Both the position numbers and the translations under genes were made by a program. 64,000 nt of DNA from Pseudoalteromonas luteoviolacea H33-S (GTDB lineage: Bacteria > Pseudomonadota > Gammaproteobacteria > Enterobacterales > Alteromonadaceae). Below the pieces are notes generated by a model that was not told the origin of the DNA, did not search any database, and saw only the letters and a list, made by a program, of their open reading frames with translations. The DNA lies in contig NZ_AUXY01000089.1 of the NCBI RefSeq assembly GCF_001625695.1, positions 1-64,000 on the forward strand. Reading direction: 5' to 3'. Every line of letters begins with the position of its first letter. Within the stretch, counting starts at the first letter, position 1. Shown here one piece after another: positions 53,789 through 63,551 of the stretch.

Positions 53789-54793
53789 TTAAGGGCGTGG
53801 AATAAATCCTACTGCATCATAAACGGCTTTTAACGTTTTTTCAGCACGCTCACCTGCTCTTTCTGCGCCGCTGCGCATAATATTATCAAGTAATGTCTGA
53901 TCAGCTCGGATCTCACGAAAACGTGATTGAATAGGCTCTAGCATTTCAACAACCGCTGCAGCTGTATCTTTTTTCAAGTGTCCATACATTTTATCTTCGT
54001 ACTCTGGCACTAATGCATCGACCGAACGGCCTGTTGCAACAGACAACAAGGTTAATAAGTTTGATACACCCGGCTTTTCTTGGCGATCAAAATAAATGCG
54101 CGCCTGCTCGTCAGAGTCCGTTACTGCTTTTTTCAGTTTCTTCTCAATTTTTTTCGGTTCATCGAGTAAAAGAACAAATGCATTTGGATTTTCATCTGAC
54201 TTAGACATTTTCTTTAATGGGTCTTGTAGACTCATTACACGTGCACCTAATTCAGGAATATACGGCTCAGGTACTTTAAATACATCGCCATAGATATTGT
54301 TAAAGCGAGTCGCAATATCACGAGTAAGCTCAAGGTGCTGCTTTTGATCTTCACCGACAGGCACTTGATCAGCTTGATAAATTAGAATGTCTGCCGCTTG
54401 CAAAACTGGGTATGAAAATAAGCCCACGTTAACGTTATTAGCATGCTTTGAAGACTTATCTTTAAACTGTGTCATGCGGTTCAATTCACCCATCTGCGCA
54501 TAGCAGTTAAGTACCCAACTTAACTGTGCATGCTCAGGTACTTGCGACTGAACAAACAGCGCTGACTTTTCAGGGTCAATACCACACGCTGTATACATTG
54601 CGATACCATCCAGCACACGCTCACGCATCAGTGCAGGATCTTGACGTACCGTGATGGCATGAAGATCTACTAGCATAAAGAAACAATCGTGATCTTCTTG
54701 TAGCTTAAGCCACTGGTTTATGGCACCTACATAATTGCCTATTGTCATACCACCGGTTGGCTGAATGCCACTTAATACTACTGGTTTTGTCAT
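53789..54793 (-). CDS. trpS: Tryptophan--tRNA ligase
   Basis: A class I aminoacyl-tRNA synthetase of 334 residues that charges tRNA-Trp. The HIGH-like motif is TIGN in PTGGMTIGNYVGA and the KMSKS motif is intact (LKKMSKSDENP). LVDLHAITV and the late ERAEKTLKAVYDAVGF match the bacterial family. It is the last gene of the aroK-...-gph-trpS cluster, 14 nt after gph, as in E. coli, and is followed by a terminator. Confidence 0.97.
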   Translation of the reverse strand: MTKPVVLSGIQPTGGMTIGNYVGAINQWLKLQEDHDCFFMLVDLHAITVRQDPALMRERVLDGIAMYTACGIDPEKSALFVQSQVPEHAQLSWVLNCYAQMGELNRMTQFKDKSSKHANNVNVGLFSYPVLQAADILIYQADQVPVGEDQKQHLELTRDIATRFNNIYGDVFKVPEPYIPELGARVMSLQDPLKKMSKSDENPNAFVLLLDEPKKIEKKLKKAVTDSDEQARIYFDRQEKPGVSNLLTLLSVATGRSVDALVPEYEDKMYGHLKKDTAAAVVEMLEPIQSRFREIRADQTLLDNIMRSGAERAGERAEKTLKAVYDAVGFIPRP

Positions 54794-54807
54794 CTTGTTC
54801 CTTTATA

Positions 54808-55476
54808 TCAATTTTGGTTCGTTAAAATAGGAATTATATCTGAGAACTGCTCACAGAGGTACTGTGGATTAAACTGTGATAAAGCTTCGCCTTGATTATA
54901 TCCATAGTTTACTGCAATCACGGATACCTCTGCGCTTTGCGCAGCTAAAATATCATTTTTAGAGTCGCCTATCATCACAGCCTCTGCCGTTGAAATGCCT
55001 AACTGCTCGCAGGCAAGTTGCAACAGGTCAGGAGCTGGCTTTTTGTTTCCATCATCTCCACATACAATAACATCAAAATGCTTTGCAATGTTAAGTTTTT
55101 GCAACAAATGTAATGTAAATACTCTATTTTTATTCGTCACTATGGCTTTTGGCAGATCGCTCAATTCATACAAGCCGATTTCAACACCAGGGTAAAGTTC
55201 AGCATGTTCACCAACTAGCGCCTGATAATGTACTTTGAAGCGCTCTGTTGCCTGCGCAATAAGCGCATCTGATAAGGTAGGGTTGATTTCAAAATGACAA
55301 CTCAAACCGCGCTGAACTAAAACCTCTATGCCATTACCAACCCATTGCTGCACCTGCCCTGGCGAGACGACTGGAAAAGCCACATCTGATAACGCTAAAT
55401 TCAATGCTAAATGCATCTCTTTAATGCTATCTACTAACGTGCCATCTAAATCAAATAATATGCCTGGTAACTTCAT
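54808..55476 (-). CDS. gph: Phosphoglycolate phosphatase
   Basis: A haloacid dehalogenase superfamily phosphatase of 222 residues that removes phosphate from 2-phosphoglycolate, arising mainly from repair of oxidised DNA ends. The nucleophile motif is FDLDGTLVDS (Asp9, Asp11), motif II is IVTNKNR, and motif III/IV is MIGDSKNDILAA. Its start overlaps the rpe stop by 1 nt, and trpS follows, the standard arrangement. Confidence 0.94.
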   Translation of the reverse strand: MKLPGILFDLDGTLVDSIKEMHLALNLALSDVAFPVVSPGQVQQWVGNGIEVLVQRGLSCHFEINPTLSDALIAQATERFKVHYQALVGEHAELYPGVEIGLYELSDLPKAIVTNKNRVFTLHLLQKLNIAKHFDVIVCGDDGNKKPAPDLLQLACEQLGISTAEAVMIGDSKNDILAAQSAEVSVIAVNYGYNQGEALSQFNPQYLCEQFSDIIPILTNQN

Positions 55477-56168
55477 TAGCGCACCTTCGCCAATTCTTGA
55501 CGCATTGCATCAATGACTGTTTTATAATCTGGCTGATTGAAAATTGCTGAGCCTGCAACGAACATATCTGCGCCAGCCGCTGCAATTTCCGCAATGTTGT
55601 CAACTTTAACGCCACCATCTACTTCTAAACGAATTTTTCTTCCTGATGCATCAATGCGCTCTCGTACTTGTTTTAACTTATCAAGCGTATTGGGAATAAA
55701 GCTCTGTCCCCCAAAGCCTGGATTAACAGACATTAATAAGATTTGGTCTACTTTGTCCATGACATAATCTAAGCAGTGTAATGGCGTGGCAGGGTTTAAT
55801 ACTAAACCAGCTTCACAGCCTTGCTCTTTGATTAATGCAAGGCTGCGGTCAACGTGCTCGCTTGCTTCGGGATGAAACGTGATGATATCCGCACCCGCTT
55901 TAGCAAAACTAGGGATAAGAGCATCTACGGGCTTAATCATCAAATGCACATCTATCGGGGCTGTAATGCCGTAATTTCTGAGCGCTTCACAAATCATCGG
56001 ACCAAAAGTTAGGTTCGGAACATAATGATTATCCATGACGTCGAAATGCACAACATCTGCGCCTGCCTCAATGACTCTCTCTACATCGCTGCCCAAACGC
56101 GCAAAATCGGCGGATAGAATAGATGGTGCGATTAAAAATTCTGATTGTACATTTTTTGATAAAGACAT
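55476..56168 (-). CDS. rpe: Ribulose-phosphate 3-epimerase
   Basis: A TIM-barrel metalloenzyme of 230 residues that interconverts ribulose 5-phosphate and xylulose 5-phosphate in the pentose phosphate pathway. Metal and catalytic residues lie in HFDVMDNHYVPN and LEVDGGVK, and the phosphate loop is in MSVNPGFGGQSF. The N-terminal SILSADFARLG is typical. In E. coli rpe directly follows dam; here two plus-strand genes lie between them, so rpe needs its own promoter. Confidence 0.96.
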   Translation of the reverse strand: MSLSKNVQSEFLIAPSILSADFARLGSDVERVIEAGADVVHFDVMDNHYVPNLTFGPMICEALRNYGITAPIDVHLMIKPVDALIPSFAKAGADIITFHPEASEHVDRSLALIKEQGCEAGLVLNPATPLHCLDYVMDKVDQILLMSVNPGFGGQSFIPNTLDKLKQVRERIDASGRKIRLEVDGGVKVDNIAEIAAAGADMFVAGSAIFNQPDYKTVIDAMRQELAKVR

Positions 56169-56280
56169 GAGATCCCCTAATTATTAGTTGCGTCGCTACT
56201 TTACCCCAATTTATCCAAGAAATACACGCGTGCGCAGCTGGCCAATTGCGAGTAACCAACATAGAAAAGAGATAAATCGA

Positions 56281-56309
56281 TTGTTTAATAAATATCCATA
56301 GTGTACTAT
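56281..56309 (+). promoter_or_regulatory. Promoter of the small inserted gene pair
   Basis: TTGTTT (56281-56286), 17 nt spacer, TACTAT (56304-56309). It lies about 30 nt upstream of the first small gene between rpe and dam and is spaced ideally for sigma-70. Confidence 0.55.
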
Positions 56310-56340
56310 TAATAGATAGCTAATCGCTGAGGGGATGGTT

Positions 56341-56634
56341 ATGGTAACATGGCTAAAAACACGGACAGTATTGTTGGCATCCGCGACCATAGTTTCAATT
56401 GGTGTATTCTCGTTTGGGAATGACGACGTTGAACTGGCACAAGCTAACTCATGTGAATGCGTCGACGTATCTTATAATTATAATAATCAACATTGTAAAC
56501 GCGAGGCTCACACAAGTTGGTATGCTTGGTTAACTGGTGGAAGTAGCAATGCTCAGTTTCACTATCTAGATTTATTAGAGCTGTTAATTGGCTCTGATGA
56601 AAATCAAGATAGTTCAAGTATTTCTGACATTTAA
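56341..56634 (+). CDS. Small hypothetical exported or membrane-anchored protein
   Basis: A 97 residue protein I do not recognise. The N-terminus has a short basic stretch and a hydrophobic helix (about residues 9-25, VLLASATIVSIGVFSF) that could be a signal peptide or anchor. The rest is acidic, with three cysteines near the middle (SCEC and HC), HTSWYAWLTGGS, and a Ser/Asp-rich tail. I choose ATG at 56341 because GAGGGG lies 6 nt upstream; the ATG at 56335 would touch that site. A DUF2970 gene follows 19 nt later. The pair is inserted between rpe and dam. Confidence 0.55.
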   Translation: MVTWLKTRTVLLASATIVSIGVFSFGNDDVELAQANSCECVDVSYNYNNQHCKREAHTSWYAWLTGGSSNAQFHYLDLLELLIGSDENQDSSSISDI

Positions 56635-56653
56635 CAAGCTGGCAGGACGCATT

Positions 56654-56854
56654 ATGATGACTTTCTTAAGCATCTTTCAAAGCGTCCTCGCTGCTATGTT
56701 CGGTGTTCAGAGCAGTAAAAAATATCAATACGACTTCACACACACGCCTTTTTGGCCCTATGTCCTAGTTGGCACTCTCTTTGTCATTTTATTTGTTGTG
56801 GGACTCATCTTACTCGTAAACGGCATAGTGCTCGCCGATAGAATTAGCGGTTAA
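56654..56854 (+). CDS. DUF2970 small membrane protein
   Basis: A 66 residue inner-membrane protein matching DUF2970: an amphipathic SIFQSVLAAMFGVQSSKKYQYDF segment followed by one membrane helix (PYVLVGTLFVILFVVGLILLV). Function is unknown. The start at 56654 has AGGA about 8 nt upstream; a longer frame from 56588 overlaps the preceding gene and is less likely. Its stop overlaps the convergent dam stop by 4 nt. It appears to share a promoter with the hypothetical gene at 56341. Confidence 0.78.
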   Translation: MMTFLSIFQSVLAAMFGVQSSKKYQYDFTHTPFWPYVLVGTLFVILFVVGLILLVNGIVLADRISG

Positions 56855-57696
56855 TTGCGAGACAGAGGCTTATTATACAAGGCCATTAATTCATTCACTT
56901 TATTACGTGCGTTGCCCTTTGGACTGATGGTTCTTTTAACCTGTATCACGTCCAGCTTAGCTTCACTGTAGATTTTTCTCGTCCATACCGTATCATGATT
57001 AGAAATCAACACAGGCTTGCCGCCTTTAAAAGCAGCGCGTTCAGCAAGATTAGCCAACTGAGCTTGATCGTCTAAATTAAAGCCGCCTTTTGCGTAGCTG
57101 GTAAAGGAAGCTGTCTTGCTCAATGGCACATAAGGGGGATCGCAATATATCACCGAACTTTCAGGTAGACGTTTGAACACTTGCTCATAACCTAAGCAAG
57201 TGAATGTCGCACTCTGAGCTTTTTCAGCAAAGTGATATAACTCATTTTCAGGAAAGTAAGGCTTTTTATACTTCCCAAAAGGTACGTTAAAAATGCCTTT
57301 AAGGTTATATCGGCATAAGCCATTATAGCCATGTCGATTCATGTATAAAAAAAGAATTGCACGCTCATAAACATCGACACATTCGTTGAACTGCTTTCGA
57401 TATTCGTAATATGCATCAGCACAATTATTCTGTTCAACAAATAACTTTCTGGCGTCACTGATAAACTCATCAGGCGCACGTTGTATTTCTTTGTATAGAT
57501 TAATCAGATCCGCGTTAATATCATTCAAAATATAACGCTTGAAATTGCTATTTAAAAACACAGAGCCAGCACCAACAAAAGGCTCTACCAAAGTATCAGC
57601 CTCACTGTTTGCACTGCGCAATCGTTTAGTGATTTCTTCCACTAAACTATATTTTCCACCTGCCCATTTAAGAAAGGCTCTGGTCTTTTTTTGCAT
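56851..57696 (-). CDS. dam: DNA adenine methylase Dam
   Basis: A 281 residue N6-adenine methyltransferase expected to modify GATC, marking parental strands for mismatch repair and timing replication initiation. The SAM-binding FxGxG motif is EPFVGAGSVFLN and the catalytic motif is CDPPYVPLS. The start KTRAFLKWAGGKYSLVEEI is typical. It follows damX on the same strand, as in E. coli. Its 3' end overlaps the DUF2970 gene by 4 nt. Confidence 0.96.
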   Translation of the reverse strand: MQKKTRAFLKWAGGKYSLVEEITKRLRSANSEADTLVEPFVGAGSVFLNSNFKRYILNDINADLINLYKEIQRAPDEFISDARKLFVEQNNCADAYYEYRKQFNECVDVYERAILFLYMNRHGYNGLCRYNLKGIFNVPFGKYKKPYFPENELYHFAEKAQSATFTCLGYEQVFKRLPESSVIYCDPPYVPLSKTASFTSYAKGGFNLDDQAQLANLAERAAFKGGKPVLISNHDTVWTRKIYSEAKLDVIQVKRTISPKGNARNKVNELMALYNKPLSRN

Positions 57697-57742
57697 GATC
57701 GATCTAATTACCCAAAAGTAGCGGGATTTTACACTATTTTTT

Positions 57743-59191
57743 TTACTGTGACTGTTGGATTTGCTGCTTTATTTGAGAGATCTGTTTAAAAAAAGGCTTA
57801 GCAGCTAATAAATCCGTCGTTAATTTAGCCCGTGCTACTTTCGCATCCTCTAAACTCGCATACGGCGCCAAAGTCACAAACCACCATGTTCGACCATTTC
57901 TGAGCACTTCAGCAACCTTGAAATTCGCTAACCCATGCTGATTGATGAATTCTCTGGCCACCTTTTTATCCGTCACCGCAAGCAGCTGTATCGTCCACTC
58001 AGAATCGGGGCGAGATAAAAACCATGTATTATCATGTGCTGCTCCAGAGATCTGTTCATTCTGAATCTCAGGTATAGACTGAGCGACTTCCAGCGACGTA
58101 ACTTCCTCTGTATCAGGCTGATAAACTTCTTGTGTAACTTCCGGTATTAATGACAATTGCTCCCCGTTATCAGTCAGGCTTTTTGTATCGATTAATTCAG
58201 CTTTTGAATCTTCAATTTCTGTGACTTTATCTTCAACTATGGGACCAGAGTCAGTCGGTATAGTAAGCAGCGCACCCAATATCGCTGTGACTGCCTGAGT
58301 ATCACTCTCATTATCTTTGTGACTATCTTTGTTCGCTACTTCTGCTTGAGCTGTTTGCACAGCACTCAGTCGCTCATCAAGTACTGCTTGGGCTTCTAAT
58401 ACTGTGGGCTCAAGGAGTAACTCTGGAGACTGTTCAGCCACACCTTGCTTGATATGCAGCATATCAAGCAATTGTTTGTTATAAAGTGCGGCGACTAGAC
58501 AAAGGGTAATGATGAATGAAAATGCACCAATAAAAAAGTGCTTTTGTTTGCCTTTTGAAGGCATATTAGCCCGTAAATCTAATTGTTGATCAGCTTGTTG
58601 CCAATCAAGTAACACACTCGGGTTTCCCCTCGCTTCACTGATAAAAGTTGCAAAAATAGGATCGTCATCGGGAGGCAACTCAGAGAAAAACATTCTCATT
58701 AGCTGCTTAGACTCAGCATGAGATAATGGCTCTAAATGAATATCTAACGCATTAGGTAGCAGATTAGGTGCTTGTGCCGTCACCAATATGTAGAGTGTAT
58801 TTGGCGCACGTGCCGCTAAATTTTGCAGTTCAGCAATTAGTTCATCACTGAGATGTCTGGCGCCATCGAGCACCCATAAGCATGGTTCTGCTGGTTGCTC
58901 ACTGTTGAGTACAAAAAAATTTTCAGTTAAAGAAAGCTTTTGATCCACTAATGGTGCACGGAAAGTATGCTCCATAAGTTGGCGAATAATATCTACATCT
59001 TTTGAGTGTGCACTAAGCTGGAGAAACGCTTTTGAAAAGTTACTATATTTGTCGGTAATAAAGCTCTCTGCTAAATAGCTTTTCCCCAAGCCCGAATTAC
59101 CGACCAAACAAATTAAGCTCTGCCCATACTCGAATTGCATTGCAATTCTATCTACCAAGGCAGCGCGACTTGGTAATATTTGAGACTGCAT
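57743..59191 (-). CDS. damX: SPOR-domain cell-division protein DamX
   Basis: A 482 residue protein. The N-terminal part (about 1-200) is an AAA ATPase-like domain with Walker A GNSGLGKS (residues 31-38) and CLWVLDGARHL as a Walker B-like strand. A single membrane helix (about 215-235) follows, then a long low-complexity Glu/Thr-rich linker, and a C-terminal SPOR domain (about 405-478; WTIQLLAVTDKKVAREFIN) that binds denuded septal peptidoglycan. DamX acts at the division ring. It overlaps aroB by 1 nt. E. coli DamX is 428 residues; the linker explains the extra length. Confidence 0.9.
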   Translation of the reverse strand: MQSQILPSRAALVDRIAMQFEYGQSLICLVGNSGLGKSYLAESFITDKYSNFSKAFLQLSAHSKDVDIIRQLMEHTFRAPLVDQKLSLTENFFVLNSEQPAEPCLWVLDGARHLSDELIAELQNLAARAPNTLYILVTAQAPNLLPNALDIHLEPLSHAESKQLMRMFFSELPPDDDPIFATFISEARGNPSVLLDWQQADQQLDLRANMPSKGKQKHFFIGAFSFIITLCLVAALYNKQLLDMLHIKQGVAEQSPELLLEPTVLEAQAVLDERLSAVQTAQAEVANKDSHKDNESDTQAVTAILGALLTIPTDSGPIVEDKVTEIEDSKAELIDTKSLTDNGEQLSLIPEVTQEVYQPDTEEVTSLEVAQSIPEIQNEQISGAAHDNTWFLSRPDSEWTIQLLAVTDKKVAREFINQHGLANFKVAEVLRNGRTWWFVTLAPYASLEDAKVARAKLTTDLLAAKPFFKQISQIKQQIQQSQ

Positions 59192-60264
59192 TACCGCCCT
59201 ATTAAATGACCTACATTATCATCAGATACATCATCTACTAATGCACATTCGCCCATCGAGGTTGGCAAGATAAATCTGATTTTGCCTTTTTTATTCTTCT
59301 TATCCTTGCGCATATGATGAATAAACTGCTCAGACGTCATTTCTTCAGGTGGGGCTGTTGGTAGATCATACTGTTCAAGCAAGTCACATATACGTGTAAC
59401 CTCGTACTCAGACATATCACCACGCTGCTGCCCAAGCTGCATCGCTAACATAATGCCAGCAGCGACTGCTTCTCCATGCAACCAATTGCCATAACCCATT
59501 TGCGCTTCTATCGCATGACCAAATGTATGCCCAAGATTCAGCAGTGCACGCAGTCCTGCCTCTTTTTCATCTTTAGCAACTATCTCAGCTTTAATTTCAC
59601 AACATCGGTAGATGATTTGATTTAAGCTTTGTGTATCAAGTGCTTTTAACTGAACTGCATTATCTTCTAATAGCGTTAAAAAATCCGCATCATAGATCAA
59701 ACCGTATTTAACTACTTCAGCCATGCCTGCTGCGAACTCTCTCGCTGGTAAGGTTTTAAGTGAATTAGTATCAATAAATACCGCTTTAGGCTGATAAAAA
59801 GCACCAATCATATTTTTGCCAAGAGGATGATTGACCGCAGTCTTACCACCAACGGATGAATCGACTTGGGATAGCAATGTCGTTGGTATTTGAATGAAGG
59901 GCACACCACGCTGGTATGCTGAGGCAACAAAGCCAGTAAGATCGCCAATCACTCCACCACCTAAGGCAATTAGGCAAGTATCTCTCCCACAGTTATGTTC
60001 AAGTAAAAATGCACAGATCTTCTCAAACCACTCAAGGGATTTGTACTGTTCACCATCAGGAATAATAAAATGCAGCGGGGATAAATCTCTAAGCTGAGAT
60101 TCAATGACTTCGAGATATAGAGGTGCAATGGTTTCATTGCTTATGATAACTGGGCGACTGTGACCAATATGCTCAATCAACCGCCCTTTATCGGATAGTA
60201 AGTTTTGCCCAATATAGATGGGATAGCTCCGCTCGTTTAAATCCACATTCAATTCAAGCATCAC
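59191..60264 (-). CDS. aroB: 3-dehydroquinate synthase
   Basis: AroB turns DAHP into 3-dehydroquinate, the second step of the shikimate pathway, with NAD and a divalent metal. The NAD loop is ALGGGVIGDLTGF; metal ligands lie in DEKEAGLRALLNLGHTFGHAIE and the later LHGEAVAAGI. The 357 residue length is normal. It lies between aroK (25 nt upstream) and damX (1 nt overlap). Confidence 0.97.
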   Translation of the reverse strand: MMLELNVDLNERSYPIYIGQNLLSDKGRLIEHIGHSRPVIISNETIAPLYLEVIESQLRDLSPLHFIIPDGEQYKSLEWFEKICAFLLEHNCGRDTCLIALGGGVIGDLTGFVASAYQRGVPFIQIPTTLLSQVDSSVGGKTAVNHPLGKNMIGAFYQPKAVFIDTNSLKTLPAREFAAGMAEVVKYGLIYDADFLTLLEDNAVQLKALDTQSLNQIIYRCCEIKAEIVAKDEKEAGLRALLNLGHTFGHAIEAQMGYGNWLHGEAVAAGIMLAMQLGQQRGDMSEYEVTRICDLLEQYDLPTAPPEEMTSEQFIHHMRKDKKNKKGKIRFILPTSMGECALVDDVSDDNVGHLIGR

Positions 60265-60289
60265 TACACCCTCCTTTTTATATTGGCAA

Positions 60290-60808
60290 TTAAAAATCTA
60301 ACTTATCTATAATTTGATTTGCGACTACTTTCGCACTTTGCTCATCAGTGCGTACAACGATATCAGCAACTTCGCTGTATAAGTGGTTTCGTTGCTCAGC
60401 TAAATCTTCTAAAATTTTTCTTGAGTCTTCACCAGTCTGTAATAAAGGACGGCGCTTATCTCGCTGTGTTCGAGCCACTTGTTTTTCAATGGGCGTTTCT
60501 AAATATACTACAATCCCACGAGCTGACAGTTTGTTACGCACTTCCTTACTGATCACTGAGCCACCGCCTGTTGCCAGAACGATGCCCTGCTTTTCAGTCA
60601 AATCTGAAATTACAGTCTCTTCACGCTTACGAAAGCCTTCTTCTCCTTCGATATCAAAGACCCAAGCAATATCAGCACCAGTACGGCGCTCAATTTCCTG
60701 ATCCGAATCAAAAAACTCAAGGTGTAATTGGTCAGCAATGTGACGACCAATTGTGCTTTTACCAGCCCCCATGGGGCCTACTAGAAATATATTACGTTTC
60801 TCAGCCAT
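60290..60808 (-). CDS. aroK: Shikimate kinase I
   Basis: A P-loop kinase of 172 residues that phosphorylates shikimate. The P-loop is GPMGAGKST (residues 11-19), the shikimate-binding aspartate is in FFDSDQEIE, and VLATGGGSV with the lid arginine in RDKRRPLL complete the family pattern. The aroK-aroB pair follows pilQ after a 151 nt gap that may hold a promoter. Confidence 0.97.
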   Translation of the reverse strand: MAEKRNIFLVGPMGAGKSTIGRHIADQLHLEFFDSDQEIERRTGADIAWVFDIEGEEGFRKREETVISDLTEKQGIVLATGGGSVISKEVRNKLSARGIVVYLETPIEKQVARTQRDKRRPLLQTGEDSRKILEDLAEQRNHLYSEVADIVVRTDEQSAKVVANQIIDKLDF

Positions 60809-60959
60809 ATCTTTTTAGTACAAACGAACTCTAAAATTTGAAATAAAACCCCGCCTAACGACCTGGCCCCAAAATTAAGGAGGGGATTATCTCAGTAATC
60901 TATTCAACATTTCAAGTCAAAAGGCGTAAATTCCACCTTTATTTGTTAATTTATCGCCA

Positions 60960-62993
60960 TTACAAATTATCATTCATAATTCTGGGCGTGACAAAAATCA
61001 ACAACTCTTTCTTTTCATTAATCTCTTTGGTGTTTCTAAATAGCACACCAAGGTAGGGAACATCCCCAAGAAGCGGTACTTTACTCACTGCGTTTGTCGT
61101 TTCTTGCTGGTAAATACCACCAAGAACAACTGTTTGGCCATTATCAACTAATACTTGTGTTTGGATCTGCTGGGTATTAATCGCCACAGCAGGGCCATTT
61201 GCGGTTTGTACTGTATCACCTCGCGTATCTTGAGTGATAATTAAATCTAAAATAATTTTATTATCTGGCGTAATTTGCGGTGTCACTTCTAAACTCAATA
61301 CCGCTTTTTTAAACTCAACGGCTGTCGCACCACTAGAAGATGCTTCAACAAACGGGATCTCAGTACCTTGCTCAATACGCGCTGTTTTTTGGTTCGCTGT
61401 AGTAATACTCGGAGTCGCGATGATCTCCCCTTTATTTTCCTGCTCTAATGCGGACAATTCTAGGTCTATCAAGGTGCCATCCGAGAGTTTCGCGATATGC
61501 ATGCCAACACTCGCAGCCGTTGCAGGCGCTGGTAAATTGACATTTAGTCTGTCTTCTAACCCAGGTATCGTGCCGCCGGAGAGCAGATCAGCAGCCGTTA
61601 AGTTCCCAGACAATGCATCACTGCCTTGCTGATCACTAAATCCCCAACGTATCCCTAAATCTTCTTGGATATTATCGGTCACCGTGACCATACGAGATTC
61701 AATGCGTACTTGCTTTACAGGTACATCCAGTTTTTCAACCATACGCCGTATACTTTCAATACTACGCGCGGTGTCTTTAATCAGTAAAGTATTGGTTCTG
61801 GTATCGACAGACACACTTCCGCGTAAACTGATTATAGAGTTTACATCTGTTTTTAATAAATCAGAGAACTCTTGCGCTTTTGCATAGTTTAGTTGGATAT
61901 ATTCGGTATACAGTGGCTCTAGCTCTTCGACTTGCTTTCTTGCCTGTAACTCTTTGGCTTCACGTGCACTCAGTTCTTCAGAAGGCGCCACCATTAAGAT
62001 AGACCCTTCCATTCGTTTATCAAGCCCCTTCACTCGCAATACTACATCAAGTGCTTGATCCCAGGGTACGCCATCTAATCGCAGCGTGATATTGCCAGAT
62101 ACAGAATCACTCGTAACTAAGTTAAAGTTATTCGTATCTGCAATTATTTGCAGTACTGAACGAATCGGAATATCTTGGAAATTTAGCGTAATTGGCTGGC
62201 CTTGATATGACTTGTTTTCACCAAAGTTGAACTCTGTCGTGTCTTTTTCAACGGTCAGAGTAAAAATATTGTCCAGCTGCTGATAATTGAATTTAAATGC
62301 CGAATTCGGTTCAATGACAATTCGGGTTTTAGTATCTTCTCTAAACGTTTCTATTTTACTAACGACCGTGCCAAAGTCAGTCACATCTAACTCATATAAA
62401 TGTTCATCAGGAATGCTGATATGATGAAAGTCTGCGATGATTTTATCGCCAACTTGTTGTACGTCGATGGCACTTTGCGCGGAATTCAAAAACGCCAATA
62501 TTTGTGCCGCCCCTTCACTGGTGCGCTTAAAATCGATGCTTTGAATACCATTAATATATTGATTTGTTTTTTCCGCTGTACTTGGATCAGGAATTGGTTT
62601 ATCGGAAACCTGCAAATATACCAAGTTATTTTTCACCGTAGTTTTATACAGCTTGAGCTCCTCAAGCAAGATAGAAATCCGAAAACCATCAGCTTCCATA
62701 TTGCTTTGAATTGCACGGATCCCTGCTTTGCCAATTGCCATTTGCTTTAAGCTTTCTTCAAACTCAGCATCTTTGAAAAACAATTCCAAACGCGCCGGCT
62801 CATTCAAGACTTGGACTTGAGGCTCTCCTTCAAGCTGCTCATCAAATACCAATTGTAATTCTGTTTCACCAGAAGCAATCGGATTGTAGCGCACATCATA
62901 AAGCATGGGGATAGCATAAGAGCACATTGAAGCTCCTAAAAATACTCCGCCTATCAGTGTATTCGCAAAACTCTTCGCTAGGTTGCGCGTCAT
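60960..62993 (-). CDS. pilQ: Type IV pilus secretin PilQ
   Basis: The outer-membrane channel through which type IV pili pass. The 677 residue protein has a signal peptide (ending near SYAIP), one or more AMIN domains (about 30-240), an STN/N0 domain (about 265-325; PITLNFQDIPIRSVLQIIAD), an N1 domain (about 355-420) and the secretin core (about 480-675) with VPLLGDVPYLGVLFRN and the C-terminal KKELLIFVTPRIM. Pilus functions in this group include twitching, attachment and DNA uptake. It follows pilP by 18 nt. Confidence 0.97.
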   Translation of the reverse strand: MTRNLAKSFANTLIGGVFLGASMCSYAIPMLYDVRYNPIASGETELQLVFDEQLEGEPQVQVLNEPARLELFFKDAEFEESLKQMAIGKAGIRAIQSNMEADGFRISILLEELKLYKTTVKNNLVYLQVSDKPIPDPSTAEKTNQYINGIQSIDFKRTSEGAAQILAFLNSAQSAIDVQQVGDKIIADFHHISIPDEHLYELDVTDFGTVVSKIETFREDTKTRIVIEPNSAFKFNYQQLDNIFTLTVEKDTTEFNFGENKSYQGQPITLNFQDIPIRSVLQIIADTNNFNLVTSDSVSGNITLRLDGVPWDQALDVVLRVKGLDKRMEGSILMVAPSEELSAREAKELQARKQVEELEPLYTEYIQLNYAKAQEFSDLLKTDVNSIISLRGSVSVDTRTNTLLIKDTARSIESIRRMVEKLDVPVKQVRIESRMVTVTDNIQEDLGIRWGFSDQQGSDALSGNLTAADLLSGGTIPGLEDRLNVNLPAPATAASVGMHIAKLSDGTLIDLELSALEQENKGEIIATPSITTANQKTARIEQGTEIPFVEASSSGATAVEFKKAVLSLEVTPQITPDNKIILDLIITQDTRGDTVQTANGPAVAINTQQIQTQVLVDNGQTVVLGGIYQQETTNAVSKVPLLGDVPYLGVLFRNTKEINEKKELLIFVTPRIMNDNL

Positions 62994-63011
62994 AGTCGTA
63001 TCACCTTTTTA

Positions 63012-63551
63012 TTATTCACTCGCGCCCATTTCACCAGCTTCTGGCATCTCAACTGTTGTGAGTCGCTCTTTCCAACAACCAGAGCCATCAGGGATAAGCT
63101 CCATTAACTCAATTCTATCAGAGTGCACACCAACCACTTCACCATGATAAAGTCCCATATATTGCCCTTCCTTTATCCGATATAGTCCCTGATCGGCCGC
63201 TTTTATCAATGCCCATGTTGTAACATTGGTTGCAATTATGCCTTTCATAACAAGGTTATCCAACGGGAATTTTTCAAGTGGGTCGCGCATTCTCTCAGGA
63301 TCTGGGTGCAGACAATTTTTTATTTGTACGAGACGGTTTTCAATAACCTCAGGCTGAGGCGCTACAAACGGGCTGCGCAACTCAGACGCTTGATATGGAA
63401 AGTGCTCAAAGTTCATCATTTCCGGAATAGGGTCAATATAAGGCGTCGCACTGGCTTGTACTCTATCGATATACTCCTTTTGCTCCGCAGTATCATCATT
63501 ACAGCCCACCAAAAATAGCATTATGAACATCAAAGGTGCCAGCCGCATCAT
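63012..63551 (-). CDS. pilP: Type IV pilus lipoprotein PilP
   Basis: PilP joins the inner-membrane PilM-N-O platform to PilQ. The 179 residue protein has a lipobox with Cys17 (LFLVGCNDD) and a C-terminal beta domain (about 85-165; EKFPLDNLVMKGIIATNVTTWALI and GLYRIKEGQYMGLYHGEVVGV) that binds the PilQ N0 domain. It overlaps pilO by 4 nt and precedes pilQ. Confidence 0.94.
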   Translation of the reverse strand: MMRLAPLMFIMLFLVGCNDDTAEQKEYIDRVQASATPYIDPIPEMMNFEHFPYQASELRSPFVAPQPEVIENRLVQIKNCLHPDPERMRDPLEKFPLDNLVMKGIIATNVTTWALIKAADQGLYRIKEGQYMGLYHGEVVGVHSDRIELMELIPDGSGCWKERLTTVEMPEAGEMGASE

